NCBI GenBank assembly: GCA_015501075.1
Contig: JADNYJ010000101.1
Coordinates: 80,349-144,348, forward strand
Source of the DNA: Gymnopilus junonius
Lineage: Eukaryota > Basidiomycota > Agaricomycetes > Agaricales > Galerinaceae
Length of the DNA stretch: 64,000 bases
Reading direction: 5' to 3'
The notes under the pieces are model-generated. The model saw only the letters and a program-made list of their open reading frames with translations. It was not told the origin of the DNA and did not search any database. Position 1 is the stretch's first letter; the number at the start of each line of letters is the position of its first letter. This document shows, in pieces, positions 1 to 13,106 of the stretch. Both the position numbers and the translations under genes were made by a program.

Positions 1-41
1 TTGTAAATTAATTAGCACTTAATTTATTACCCATAACGTGC

Positions 42-1477
42 TCACTGGCCATGCGCTGCCATGAGCAAACTCGGCATGCCAGTTTGCATGAAAGAGAATT
101 GTTGCTGTGGCGAGGCCGCAAATGACATGCCGGGGTTGGAAGTGGAAGGCTGAGATGAGAACATAGGTGCAGAATGAGGGACTGCTGGTGTATAAGTACT
201 ATCTGTCAGCATAGTGGGCTCAAAGATATAGTAATCGATGTCCTTGAGTCGTATCATAGGCGTCGTGTCTTCCGGACGAATCTCATGAAGCCATCGAGAT
301 GCCTGACGAGCTTCTGAAAGGTTCGGTCCCGCATCCTCTGGATAAGTCCATAAATGCGGCCTAACCTCTGGATTGGCCATTTCCTACAGAGCATATTAGT
401 AGGAATAATGATCCAGAATTGGTGACTTACTTGCGCTAATATCTGCGACAAACTATTGACGAAATATTTATGACCAAGGACGCCATCGTATTCAATAGTG
501 TCGATGCCGCAAGATTTTTGAAGGAACTTGTCGAGGTTGTTCATTGTTTTGACTGAAGGAACACTGTCGGTGTCATTCACTCGCAATAGCCAAAGGAACA
601 AATCCAGCTGGCGACGCGAGAATACAGAGCGCGGAAGATGCATTAAAATGTCGAGTGTGCACGTCTGATTGAGAGGCATTCATTGATGTATAAAGGAAGG
701 AATAGAGTCAGAAGTACGTACAATTTTGTCATGCCAAGGAAACCAGTCGCGTGCAGTTTGTGGATCGGAGGTCTGATTCCTGGCTCTTTTGGACGAGTGC
801 ACATCTGCTGGGCTATCCGTGAAGTCTGCATTCGGATTTTCTGAACCGCGTTAGCACAATTTCGAAGTACAGACTCAGGTAATTGTGAACTCACCATCAT
901 AAAGTTCTTCACTAGACACACTTCCTCGTTCTACCTGCTCATCATCGCTGAGGTCTGCATTGAGAAAGTCGAGGGACGCCTGTGTGACTTGAGCGAAAAT
1001 CCGCTGCAGAGGCGCGGGTTCCAGTTCAGTTTCACCGACAGCCTCGAGCAGATTCCAGTCGATACCCGTTACGGGTGAGGGAGAGTTTTGAGTAATGTCA
1101 GCCCCAGGTGGAAGGGCTGGATGGGAAGGAGGATAGAGTGGCTGGGAAACATTGCCTGTGGCTGCAAGAAGCAAGGTGCGGAATCCGTCTTCAACGACCG
1201 TCGAATTGGGAAGACTGTTGACAGCCTGAGAACGACGCTTGGCAGCTTCGGCGAGCATAAACTTCGTCAGTGCGGCATTGTGCGTGTCTGTCTCTTCATG
1301 TCCCTTGCAATTGTAAGAAAGTCATTCACGGTGGTCGGCACAAGGTTTGCAGGTGAAGACCGTGCTTCCATCAGGTTTAACGTGAGGCGTCCAGTCTGTG
1401 ATCATTGAATTGAATTTCCATGACGTCATATTCTTGAGAAAAGAAGACTGACATTCGAGATTGGGCTCATAAGGCAT
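42..1477 (-). pseudogene. Zinc-finger-like basidiomycete repeat-family protein, in-frame stop
   Basis: Four exons can be read on the minus strand: 895-1477, 722-840, 431-664 and 42-383, with clean GT-AG junctions and continuous phase. The N-terminus holds a C-x2-C ... C-x3-H pattern (CKPCADH, then YNCKGHEETDTH), like a degenerate zinc finger. Later exons carry a block I recognise as common in Agaricomycete genomes (DWFPWHDK, TCTLDILMHLPRSVFS, LDLFLWLL, RPHLWTYPEDAGPNLSEARQ). That family is multi-copy and often lies near transposons, but I cannot name its function. A TGA at 1322-1324 interrupts exon 1 between HRE and LSYNC, where CGA would restore Arg, so the copy is probably dead unless translation starts downstream at 1258. 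The C-terminus is shorter than I expect and ends in a Gln/Ser-rich tail. Confidence 0.55.
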
Positions 1478-4400
1478 TGTGCGGCGGGGACTTTCTTGTT
1501 TGGATGAGGCTTCCCGAGATGGTGTTCAGAGGATGGATCGTACTCAAAGTGTATTTCAAAAAAATTTCAAATCCTCAGAACTCGCACCCAACGCGATCTG
1601 CGGTTTAAGTTTGTTGCATTCCGACGGAGCTTGAACTGTGTGCAGTAAAAATAAGAACTCAACGCAAATTCAGACCCAATTTGTATTTACTCTCGGACGC
1701 TTAAACCTAACGCATTCGAAGGTCCGGGTGTGTACCATGTTCACGTTACTTCCCCGCCAACTTCTATCCATGCGCCCACTTGCCTTCGCTCTGATTCTCT
1801 GAGCTGATCAGCTTGTATCCAGTCTTAATTTGAACCTCCTTTAATTCTCTCCTCTAAATGTGGTACTGGCCCCTTTTTGGATAGATTGAGTTTTTCTCCT
1901 TTCTCCGGCATCATTGCTAGTCCATAGGGAACTTCAGAATACGTCAGAAATGTACAAAATCGTTCGTATGCGTTCATTTCCTTCACCCCTCAGAAGAGGA
2001 CTCCACGCGATGTCAGTATTTCCCTTATTTTCTCTCGTGTCATTCTGTACTCCAGATATCACGACTTCCCACCTTCGCCGAACTTGATATTGATGAGAGA
2101 ATTTGCGTTATCTAGACGAGTTTTTTCCCATGATGAGTTGTTTTCTTGCATGCTCATAGTGACTTCGATCTCTTCGCTCGTCAGAAGTTTGAAAGCAGGC
2201 TATGGGGTTTCTTTTTTCGTCTTCTAAAGGTTCATATAGAAATTGCCTGTCAAATCCTGCCAAGAACTCTTACTTGATATCTAACCCGCAGGATCTGCAA
2301 TACCCTCCTGGTTCAGGCGGATGCTAAGTATTAGTTACGTGATTCGGAGAATACTAGTATTGTTTTTTTTCGGCACGAAAGGCTGGAAAGGACGAGGATA
2401 AATTATAATTCCTGTTCCATGCGGATCGAGTTTCCCATTAATCCTAACTCCCTTTTCTCTTTTGTTTTGTCTGCTTGCTTCGCTTCATTCTGTGGAAGTG
2501 GAAGTCATGAAATATGCCACTATTTGGTTATTTTTCTATATATCCATATTCGATGTCCGACCTGCTTGCCAATACTCTGCCTCCGATTTCTCATTATCCA
2601 ATGGTGGATGCGGACCCATATTGACGCTCGATTAGTTCAAGTGTTAAGTCAAGCTTGATTGATCGCATGTCACGACTTGCAGGTATGCGCCTCCCTTCAT
2701 CGGAGTACAAAGTTGCATATTTCCGCCAGAAACAGAATTCATAGGAACAAATTTCGAGGAACCGCTTTCAAGCCGGTTCTCATAAAAAGTAGCCTCTCGT
2801 TCGCCATATTTTGTTCTCCTTTCTTCGCAATTCGTAAGGACGTCATTAGCTTGGTCTTTGGGACTTGCAGACCATTCACATGGTGCTGGGGAATAGGAGG
2901 TTGCAGCGAGGCGGTATCAGAAATGACCTTGTAATCTTTTCATTAGATTCATTTCTGACCAGGATAAATATTCTCACAAATGTATACTAGGTATGTCCAC
3001 AGCAGGTAATCTCTTTATTCTTCAAAATCGACTCGATTGATACATTTGAGTGGATAACATCAGTGTTATGTGTATTCGACTCAAATTCTTTATGCCGGCA
3101 TAATTCCGGGTCAGTGAGTTATTAACGCCAGACCTCGACAAAGAAAACATCCATGTTCGAAAACCCATATGAAAGAGGTTGTCAATTTTCAATGACGCCT
3201 GATTTTCACTCAGTACTTAAGCTCTCGAGGTAAGTCTGTGACATGCTTTGGACGCCTCTCCACATAATTACATAGAACTTCCTTGGAAATTATCAACACG
3301 GAAGGCTCTTTGTTTCTTACACAATGAATTCCAAAGGTCGATTTACTGCTTCTTTCGGGCATCAATGAACTTGTAGTAATTTAGCTCTTCAGAGTTCAAA
3401 CTTCCATGATTCAAGCAACGTCCACAAGCATTTGCGCGCAGGCTGCATCAAAAATCAAGGGTCTCGAAGACGGTAGTGCAGTACTAGGTAGGAATTGTTA
3501 AATTGTTATTTTAGGCAATGGAGCTAGCGATCTCGTGGGACGGGACATTTTTAGCCCCTTAGCACTGTATTTATCGCATTTACATGAAGGTGTTAGTTAT
3601 CCTTCAGTAACATGGAGTATGCTTCGTGTTGAGTCTGTTGTAAGGTCTTTTGAGCGTTTGGCACGCCAATGCACACTTGCCACGCTAGCGCCACGCTTTG
3701 TCACATAGTTCCATTGGGGCTAGCAAAAATCAACTGATTTAGAATGTACTCCTCCGTGATACTCAGCGACGTTTCTAGATAGAGCACGTTTTTAAATTAA
3801 CATTTCATCGCCTTCTGTAATCAGAGAAAAAAAATACTTCTGCATCTGGAACCTTTTTCACAGGCAGCCGAAGAGTCACGACAGCTTCTGGAATGCCAGA
3901 ACGTTCCAAAATACGAAGGTGCTTCAGGAGAGATTTGGGAAGTTTATTTAATAGAGGTACCATAAGATTTTCCGACACGTTGGGCGAAAGAATGTAAAAG
4001 GAACTGCAATCGATCGATCGGGGGTAAGTCCACTTGCAGATTAAGTTCACTCTCAGGCTGTAACAATGGCTGCGTATCTCAAAGGCGACAATCTCCTTCG
4101 CGTGTCGGATATCGGATGGTTCGTGTGCTTATGATTGAAAGGGCGCAAACAGGGCGAAGTACCAGACCCGAACGTCCAGGCGATCCCACGACGGTGGGAG
4201 TACGCAACCAGCAAGAAAATATCGAAGAAATGATGGGCTACACTAGAACGATATGCTATAATTAATATCCGCGTCTATTTGAAGGAAAATGAATATGAAC
4301 GAGTTTCTTCCACTTCCAGGATAATGATAGAAAAAGGAGAAGAAATTGCAGGACGTGATGGTTACTTCATTTCAGGTTAAGCAGATTACTTTCGGAACTT

Positions 4401-6252
4401 CCTCCTCAGGAATCGAGAATCTCGGTCTTGAATGTGCCGTGTTCGCTCTGTATGTTCTCGCCCGAGCACCGGCCGAAGGCGAGCGAATTCACTTTCCGCG
4501 GGAATTATATTTATGTCGGGACGAAGTTTGGGGTAATTATTCAAAGATACAAACGAAGCCTTTCAAGAGCGAAGGCCGGATGACAGAAGCGTCTGTATTC
4601 AGCGGGCTGCTTTAACTTAATTGGTGAATCTTATAGTCATGGGTCAAGCATATCATTAGTACCAGGGCTACAAGAAAAAAGGGAGAATTTTCATCCAGAA
4701 TTAGTTAATTAGGTCGCCACAGACAATGCCGAGAAGTCTGGCTTCTTCGGTATGTGGCCTGTCAGGGCTGCCTGGCCGCCAGGATATAAAATGCGCAGAT
4801 TGGGATTCCCCGTTTAGTGATTTTGTATACGAAAGATTATCTCCCTCGATTTCAGTTTACGTGGATCCGCCAATATGCCAGACAATCAGAGCCGATCGCA
4901 TGATATCTGCACAGGCTTCCTCAGATATTCCGCACACCAACGCCACATACTCCTTCACAGGCCCTTCATTTCGGGTAGTGTACCGCTTAGTTATATGGAT
5001 TTACAACAATCAGTTGTATCACATTTTCTGCGGCAGGAAACTAAATTTTCACGTTCAGCATAAGGCTATTTTGGTGTGGAGGAGGGGCTGTTACACAAGA
5101 ACATAATACAAAAGGAGGGGAAAAAACATAAATTAAGACCAGAAAAACGCGTTATACAACAAGATAGGAGGGAATAGAAAAGGGAAGAAAAGATAAGAAG
5201 AAACCAGAAAGGGGAAGAGATGAACAAGATTATTCGGAAAGGCAGAGAATAAACACCAGCAAATAAGGCCGGGTCGTATGCTCAAGAAAAAGTAATTTTA
5301 GGAGTGAAAACTCAAGGACTTCTTTATGAAAGCACTTCCGCGGAACTAGGTGGGAGTCGAGATTCAGGTCAGCTGGTGCCGAGACCCCAAGGTATAACTC
5401 GACTTGGCCAGCTGGATAGTCATCATGGGGTGTAACACATTCACATTGGAAGCTGTTAAGTTTAATAAGACTGAAATAGCTTTCGGAGAACCCTTGCGTT
5501 TGAAATGGGGTACTTTAAGGACGTCGAGTACCTGTGTGAGTCTGGCTATTCCCCCATGACGAATGTAGATTGCCTGCAGTAGTCTCTTTGAGTAAGTTGT
5601 CTAGGCCTTGAAATAATAATTAATTAGTTAATTGATTCGCCAATCGGCGTACTGATCTGTAAGGCAAACGTTTTCCGGGATATCGATTGTGTGCTTCTGG
5701 GATATCTGAGCCGTAGCCCGTAAAACTATAAGTAATGGTAATTGCTCTTATTGTCACTTCCATTGATCAGCACCATGGTACTTTACCCTCGTGCAACCGC
5801 TTTTTCGGTCGTTCACCAGCTTCTCCGTTTGGCCGAGCCATCACCAAGTCGCATGAATATTCCGCTGGCCTCGTTTTGGCGCCTCTTTGACGCTCGGCAT
5901 GCCGGCGCGTGCCTCATTCCCATATTTAGACTTACTTTCTATACCGTTACCTTCCATTTTCATCTTCACTGTAAGCTCGAAGATACTCGGAATATTTCTT
6001 GACCTTTTCAGATCTCCATTAGCTCATAAGTATACAAGCCAACTGCTTTCTATTGAAACCAAGCGGTCAGGTCTGCATCGCGCTATTGTTCACGCATGTC
6101 TTTCGTTCGGGCATGGAGCGAGAATTTAAGTGTAGTTCGCATACATCATTCATTCATCATCACTAGGCTCAATTTTCCATCAAGCCAAGTAGATCCATAA
6201 TTTAGCCCCGTCGAACCCCAAATCTCTGCTTCGAAGCGTACTTTTGCCACTT
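1478..6252. other. Intergenic region without recognisable genes
   Basis: I found no protein family here. Open frames are short and lack homology I recognise. The longest are 2419-2934 (+), 3805-4050 (-), 4346-4615 (+), 4726-5106 (+) and 5742-6129 (+), and none links to neighbours through convincing splice sites. The 5100-5260 stretch is purine-rich. It could hold relics of genes or transposons too decayed to name. Confidence 0.5.
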
Positions 6253-7004
6253 CTAGACATCCTCTCTCTCTAATAAAAGCTCAACAGTATGAAAGTGTTG
6301 GGCAAGGTCTTCGTTTGTCGCCACACGGTGTACAAAAGAATGACAAGGGCTACGAAAGAACAGATTCAATGCACGAGTCTTGCAATGGAGTGCTGGAATT
6401 GTGATAAAGCTCACCGACAAAGCCACGCAACCTTGTTCAGCATCGCCTTGGGATGCCATCCTTTCTTCAACACCTTCTCGTGCACTGACCTCGGGATAAG
6501 ATGATGATAAGTAAGCGGCACATCCCGCGAGCAAATTGCACACTCGGCCGTTCGTGTGGAACTCCAGACAGGAGGGGGAGCACATGCTTGCTCAAGGTAG
6601 TCTGCCAGTGTCTTTCTCAGGAAAACCAGAGCATCTTCCGCGTCCAGTGCGATGCCGTATGAGACTAGGCTATCGATGAAGGCTACTGAAGTGGATTCTA
6701 GCGGAATAGAGTCTGCGTCAGGGTTAATTTCACGTCTTTCGTATGTCGCATCCTTGACGGTTGAAGGCAGTATGGGCCAGGCTTCCGAGGCAAGGTAGGA
6801 GGCAAACTCGTCAAAGCCACCTTCATTACTTTCGTCGGTGGAGTTGTGCTGATCCTTCTCTGGAGTTGCCGTTCGAAGCAACCTCTGAGCGATGCAGTCC
6901 TTGAATAGAGACAACGATTCACTGAAGTCGTCCATGATCTCTTTAGTCGGGAAGGTTAGATTGAAGTATTTCAAGAGGAGTGTTGACTCAAGTTCAATCG
7001 GCAC
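6253..7004 (-). CDS. HNH-nuclease-like domain protein
   Basis: Exon 6415-7004 joins exon 6253-6349 through a GTGAGC...GTAG intron that restores WLCRPCHSFVHR. The spliced C-terminus has the HNH-like signature CAICSRDVPLTYHHLIPRS, then KGWHP, AWLCRPCHS and H, as in a widespread fungal family of HNH proteins; CxxC and CxxC/H would bind zinc. The domain fills roughly the last 75 residues after an acidic N-terminal half. No ATG opens the frame at 7004 (the codon is GTG). An ATG-initiated stretch at about 7131 reads toward it and can be joined either by a weak GTTACC...CTAG intron or through a frame break. Translation ends at TAG 6253-6255, but the frame then runs about 16 more codons (KWQKYASKQRFG...) to TAA. 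That tail looks like the normal family C-terminus, so the TAG may be a recent nonsense change. Substrate unknown. Confidence 0.7.
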
Positions 7005-7144
7005 CGCAGCCCTGGACTAGGCTGCCTAAGGAATCGTCGGCTAGGGACACAGCACTGAGAATCTCCACAACTTGGGAGACATAAATGAGGGTAACCTGCT
7101 CAACAGATGCTGTGCACGATTCTGAGTCAGCTGGAAACATCACA

Positions 7145-8186
7145 GAGAGAACTACAAGCTTTCGCACCCAAAACCTAAAAGCTTATAAGGACCTAGTTTC
7201 GACCCCGTTCGCGCGGGCAGTGTGTGTATAATGACCTTTAAAGCCCCTGTACGCTGTCGTAAATTTGAGACTACAAAGAGTACTATGCATTACTCACCGC
7301 ATTACCAAACGAAGTTACATTCACTGGCAGAATCCGAACCTCATCTCTAGACTTCTGGCCTTGAGACGTAAGATTTCATTCGCTAGGAAGAAAGATGGGA
7401 GGAAATCGACCTGCACTGACGCAGATTCTGTTGGGGGTATTAGGGGGGTATTGAATTGAGACGGAGGCGGATGACCGTCGACTATGAATAAATGATGCAT
7501 CATGGTGAAGGCGGGTCTAGGGCAGATTGGGTCACAAGTCGGACATTCGGAGCGGACGTCCTTATCCAAACTTGAAGATCATCGTCAGATGCGCTTCCCG
7601 AGGGCAAGGCTCAGGCCTGCTCAGACTGTATATAGATCAAATTGACGTGAAAACGTAAATTAACTTTATTAGATGGCTGTCTGGAAGGAGCAAGTTGGAG
7701 GAAGGAAAGCGAAAGGGCCGGAACAGTCAGGTGAGCACTGATCATGCGAACGAGGTGAAAACCAATGAAGAGGTAAGTTAAAGCCGGACACAATACTGAT
7801 GATAACAAATAGACAGTGCGAATTATTCGATCAATCTTAGTTTTCTGCAGCCTCAAGGCCCACCCCAAGATATAACGACAGCTTCTACTGCATATATAAA
7901 ACAGTGAAGGTAATATTTAAATATAAACCGACTCCGAAGATAAGCGAACTACGACACACCAAGAAAGATGGTATACCATAGGAAACTAAAGGGTATAGTA
8001 TTGTATATTTGAAACAAGTCAACGTAGGAGCAACCACGGAAGCGCGAAACTCGTCAACATCAAACACTGAAAGAAGAACGAATAAGTATGTATAAAATCT
8101 GGTTTGTGTCCGTCTGAAATGTCAATGTACCGGGAAGAATCTTAAGATATTACCTCCATAAAAATAGTATTCACGATCAGCAGAGC
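7145..8186. other. Intergenic region, no recognisable gene
   Basis: Short frames on both strands (for example 7321-7569 and 7611-7868, minus) show no known domain and no consistent splice structure. Nothing further could be supported. Confidence 0.4.
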
Positions 8187-9884
8187 CTAAACCACGACGC
8201 CCACCAACCCAAGTACTGTCCCAACCGCAAACATCACCTTCAGCATCTGCCCCGCTGTCCTCACCGAAAGAGCCGCACTGGCACCCTTCGACCCGGCCTG
8301 CACCCATTCCCTGTACGCTGCATGCAGCTGAATTACAAACGCCTGTCCCTCGGCGCTGATATTTCCTTTTAGACCATAACTATGCGGGTTCACCACGGGC
8401 GTAAGCCACCCCTCTGGAGTGAGGTGCTGGTACCCTTGCAAAGAAGAGGACGAATTGGAGGTGATATCAGATGTAGAATTGGTGCTGAATAGGGTTTGGC
8501 GAGAGCGTTCGGCGAAGGGAAGGTATGTGTGTTGGTTGAGGAGGAGAGCGGCACGGTATACTGTACTCGTCAGGAGGGAGGTGGACGACGCGTCGTAAAA
8601 GTTTCCTTGGGCTGTTGGTGGCTGATCAGCGTAGTTTGTAAATACATTGGTGTTGTCCTGTAAGTGAAATGAATGTGAGTAACGGAACGAATCATGACGA
8701 GGGCACTTGAACAGAGAAATTAAAAGTAGAGTTTTAAAAGCGCCGTGGGTACGACAGGGTAAAGAGGCAGTGACGTCAGCCCAGAAAAATAACGCTCACC
8801 AAGTGTTTGTATACGCCAGCATGAATTTCTTGCACCCAAGTCGAAAGGTCCTTCTGCTCGTTCTTGAATGTATTGGCGTACTCTGACTGTCGCATAGTAG
8901 CGAGCACACGGAGCATTCCGGCCGCCGCCCAGCCATTACCTTAGTAAACGAGTGATGAGATGATTAACACTCATCGCACGAGAGGCATGATGAAACCGCA
9001 AATTTTAGCGTACCTGTCGACCAGAATCCTCGTCGTTGTCGCTGGCCCCAAGTATAACATGGCGCCACATTGATGAGTTTGGATCGCGGAGGTAGTTTCT
9101 GTATAATTTAATCTGGTTATAGGCTTCTTCGACGAGAGTACGGTTCCTTGTAGTGACGCCGTAGTACGCCAGGAAAGGAGGGACCATGTATACGAAGTCA
9201 CTCCTGTACAATTGACATCAGCCTTCCAACAAATATCAAGAGGATGTTGCCAAGAACGCTCACCAAAGTTGGACCTGCGATACACGATGCGAAATTGCGC
9301 CGTCTGAAGTTCTGGGCACATCCTGCAGGAGATAGTTCAATTGGTCCGTTGCTGCGCCTGCGTAATCCACCTGCCCAGAATCCTGCTGGCGTCCAGTTGG
9401 CGATTAAGACACAAACACCTATCGATGCTGGGTCCGCAGCTGCACCGTCAGCAAAGATGAGTGGTTGCGGGCCTGTAGTGCCATTATTGGCTTTGGTACG
9501 GTTGACCACGACATCATGAGCTATGGTGAAGAAGGGCGTCAGCACTCCGGAGCTGGAGAGGGAAGAAGGGACGCTGGAAGGGGGTGGCAATGACGTGGAT
9601 GAAAAGACAGAGTATTCGGTTGCATTTAGCTCGAGAATCGTTTGCGCTCGAGTACCTATTTCCCAACTATCACAGTCATTTCAGGGGGTGACAATACGGC
9701 GAATTTGAAATTTAAAGACGCACCTTTCCAGAGCAGACTCTGCCAGCCGAGTACTAATGACATCTATCTGCCCGTCTGTCAGATTCTGAGCCTCCGCGAA
9801 CCTCAAGGAAAGCAGGAAGGACCAAAGAAACGTTGTTTTGGGGAGTCTGAGGCGAGGCAAGTGCATCGAAGACAGCCAGCTCAT
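8187..9884 (-). pseudogene. Six-hairpin glycosidase-like protein (GH88/GH105-type), two frame breaks
   Basis: Five exons fit GT-AG rules: 9724-9884, 9264-9666, 9014-9203, 8800-8939 and 8187-8657. The product starts with a secretion signal (TTFLWSFLLSLRFAEAQ) and contains blocks I know from Agaricomycete six-hairpin glycosidases: PLIFADGAAADPASIG, SDGAISHRVSQVQLWSDFVYMVPPFLAYYGV, YNQIKLY, STGNGWAAAGMLRVLATM and GWLTPVVNPHSYG. The C-terminus is hydrophobic (about 20 residues) and could be a GPI-anchor signal. Such enzymes act on unsaturated uronyl or related sugars outside the cell; the true substrate is unknown. The frame breaks twice inside conserved blocks: after IANWT (about 9381), where the next block continues in another frame as QQDSGQVDYAG, and just before WSTGNGW (about 9020). 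Either the gene is dead or the sequence has indels there. Start choice between 9884 and 9866 is open. Confidence 0.7.
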
Positions 9885-10846
9885 GGAAGTCCCTCTTTCA
9901 AAGACACTGTGGCCGATGTTTCTGGTGCTGGTGTTGAATGTTCCTACGTGTCTCCGCTGGCACAATCCCGATGCCGAGAAGAATTAAGGTCCAAAACGCT
10001 TTTAGAACTTGTGAAAATGGTGGGAATGGTCTATACTTGACGCATCAAATGTCCGTGCAAGGCGAGAAAAGGCGCAGTTTAAGGAGATAGCGACATGATA
10101 TGTCGGGAAAGACGTAGAAAGAAATCACAGCGGGTTCTCCTCGCCTTGACATCGACCTCAACATTTCAAACAAATTTCAACTCCGAACGGTCGCGCGTTT
10201 TACAAGGTTCGTGGGAGTAACTTTCCATTTTCATTTCTAGTCCTTGATGACCGGATCCGGTCTGCCCGTTGACCTCGAGGCTCAAGCTCGAAACACTGGG
10301 AAGCGACAATCCGCCATTGGCAAAGACAATCCGAGCAAGATGATCAGCTATTCATTGGGAGATTGTATTTGAAGGTGGAATTTGATCATGAGTGCCCGCA
10401 GACTATCTGATACTCGTGCTTACGCTTAGGACTTGGACAGTGGACACCGCTCTTCCATTCTTTAAGTACGTTCCGACCTCGAACACCAGTGCAATTTTGC
10501 GCAGCTAATGGCTCAATGAAACGGAATATCCCTGGCGATGAATTGGATGCTAATGGATCCACCAGTCCTGAAGACATTCAAATCGCTACTCCACGTCAAA
10601 ACGCCCTATCTTCCCAACTGCTTTGCGGGAAGTACGACCGTGCTGCGACATCAATGAGAACTTAAATCTATGTTTGGATCTAGACCTCAGTTAACCACCG
10701 ATAAAACGCTTGTGTCCAAGAGAAGGCGGATTATTGTCCTCTGTTTACATATTTTCATTCGGTTGCAGTCCGAGCGATTTAAAAGCACTTCTGACAGCAA
10801 GTTGTTATTAGCACTCCCACTCCTTTGCCTTGCAGTGTTGGCCCTC
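9885..10846. other. Divergent intergenic region between glycosidase and P450
   Basis: This stretch separates two divergently oriented genes and should hold both promoters. No coding signature was recognised. A short run at 10810-10846 just ahead of the P450 start is probably its 5' leader. Confidence 0.4.
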
Positions 10847-12989
10847 ATGGAGAAGGTTGCCCTGCTTCTTGCAGGTGGATTGCTTATCTGGACTCTTATA
10901 CTACAGCGACAGCAAAAACACCCACCATTGCCGCCAGGCCCGCCTGCAGACCCAATCATTGGACATCTCCGAATGATCCCAAAAGATGACCCAGGTGGCT
11001 TCTTCTATGAGCTTTCAAAGAAGTACGGTGAGTCGCGATGATTTAGTGATCTTCGGGGCTGTGCTGCTTATTTCTAGCATAGGGAAAATCGCTCATCTCC
11101 GCATCCCCGGACGGACAATGATCATCCTAAATAGTGCACAAGCTGCCATGGACCTCCTCGACAAACGAAGTGGGATATACAGTGACAGAATAACCTCGCA
11201 TGTTTTTGAGCTGTCGGTGCCTTGCCGTAATTTTTTCTTACTTCAAGTTTATCTGATACCTTTCCGCATCATCTAAAGCATGGGATGGGCCTATAACGTT
11301 GGCTTTTTCTCTTATGGAGAGCGCTTTCGTAAACACCGCAGGATGCTCAATGACTACCTGAATCACAAAAAATGCCAAAGTTACCTTCCTTTACAAGCTC
11401 TGGAGGGTCGCCGACTTGTCCAAAACCTTCTTTATAACCCTGATAGGTTCGGCGATCATTTGAATCGGTGCGAATTGCATACTTTCTCCTAATCTCAATT
11501 TCCACGGCTCATTTCCAACCGATATATATATTACTAGGTTCTCCACTTCGCTCATTCTCCGCATTGCCTACGGGCATGAAATCGTCTCGGGTGACGACCC
11601 ATTTCTCAAGATTGTCTCTGACGTAGAACATTGCCTTAGCGAATGTGCGGCTCCGGGGAGTAATCTTGTAGACCTTATGCCGATCAGTTATGTTTGTTCG
11701 ATCCCTCTCTTTCAGTTTAATGGACTAAATGAGGGCCTATTTCTGATAGTGAAAGACCTTCCATCGTGGTTCCCTGGAACCTATCCTGCAAATCAAGCGC
11801 GTTCTTACCGACATTTCATTGATCTAATGCATGACTATCCCGTTGAGCACGTGCAGAAGCAAATGGTACGTTCTGAAGATCTCTAACCAATCCCTAACGA
11901 GTATATTCATTGTGTGAGTCTCTGTATACGTCAATTGACAGGTTGAAGGCACTGCACAAGCCTCTTTTCTCCGGAATCATCTTGAGGGCCTCCAGCGGGA
12001 AGGATCAGATTATCCCTACACAGCGGACGACATTAAGGGTGTTGCAGCTGTTATGTACACCGGTGGAGCAGACACTGTTTGTACCTCTCTACGCTGCCAT
12101 CAGACTATGGACTTTCTTACCATTGAAATTTCTTGTTATCTAGACGTGGTCAACCCTCTCTATATTCATGCTTGCTATGGTACTCTATCCCTCTGTTCAA
12201 GCGCAAGCACAGGAGGAAATCGATGAATCAATAGGACGTGACCGGCTGCCAAATTTTAATGACCGGCCCAACCTACCATATATTGAAGGTGTTCTTCAGG
12301 AGACATACAGATGGAACAATACTGCACCGACTGGTGAATTTCAATATCGTCTCTCCCTCTAGATATAGCACTGAGCTGCTTCCTATCGAAGGGATACCAC
12401 ATTGCTCCATGGAAGATGATATCTACAACGGGATGTTTATTCCAAAAGGATCTGTCATCGTCGCTAATACACGGTTTGTCCTTTTCTGAATATCTTCAGT
12501 CGTTAAATTTCTCATAACGTGTCCTCGGAAAGAGGTATAACACTTGATGGAGACGTTTACAAGGAACCGCGTATATTTGACCCATCGCGCTACCTGCGAG
12601 GAGAACCCTATCCAGTTGGACACTTTGGATTTGGGCGACGGTACATCCACTCCATATCATCATTTATCTTACCCTAGTTTATACTCTGGCCGATCTAACT
12701 CACAGTATATGCCCGGGACGCCATCTAGCTGATTCGAGTGTATGGATAGCAATAGCCTCCATTCTGGCTGTTTTCAACATATCTCCTGTGGAAGAAGCAG
12801 ATGGAACACCAATATTGCCTAAGGAGGAATTTATATCAGGCATTGCAAGGTACGAATTTTAGCGGTTAATTTACTATACAATACCCAAATAATAAATAAT
12901 TTCCATTTAGCCATCCTAAGCCATTCAAATGCAGGATAGTCCCGAGGAACGAGAAGGCGAGGGCAAACGCAGAAAATGGTTATGATTGA
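10847..12989 (+). CDS. Cytochrome P450 monooxygenase, copy 1
   Basis: Eleven exons join in frame (10847-11027, 11083-11212, 11279-11467, 11538-11686, 11750-11865, 11942-12076, 12144-12333, 12392-12473, 12533-12640, 12706-12849, 12911-12989) to give about 500 residues, the usual fungal P450 length. An N-terminal membrane anchor (ALLLAGGLLIWTLIL) is followed by the proline hinge PPLPPGPPADP. The I-helix oxygen-binding motif GGADTT lies near residue 296, the K-helix ExxR is ETYR, and the heme loop is FGFGRRICPGR with its Cys near 429. Every key residue is present. It belongs to the fungal class often annotated as O-methylsterigmatocystin-oxidoreductase-like. I cannot assign a CYP number or substrate. 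It should work at the ER with a P450 reductase. The intron layout is identical to the next gene, so the two are tandem duplicates. Confidence 0.92.
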
Positions 12990-13106
12990 TAATGCGAGAA
13001 GTCACAGGCGCATGAAGTATGTAGACCAAAAGATTTCAATAATAAAAGTGCTTTCGTGCGTAAGGACACTGTACTCTCTTCGATCAGGTGGTCCGAGTGA
13101 TCAAAT

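Noticed and set aside
1088..1408. Plus-strand frame of 106 codons
   Set aside because: It is antisense to the spliced zinc-finger-like gene and has no signature.
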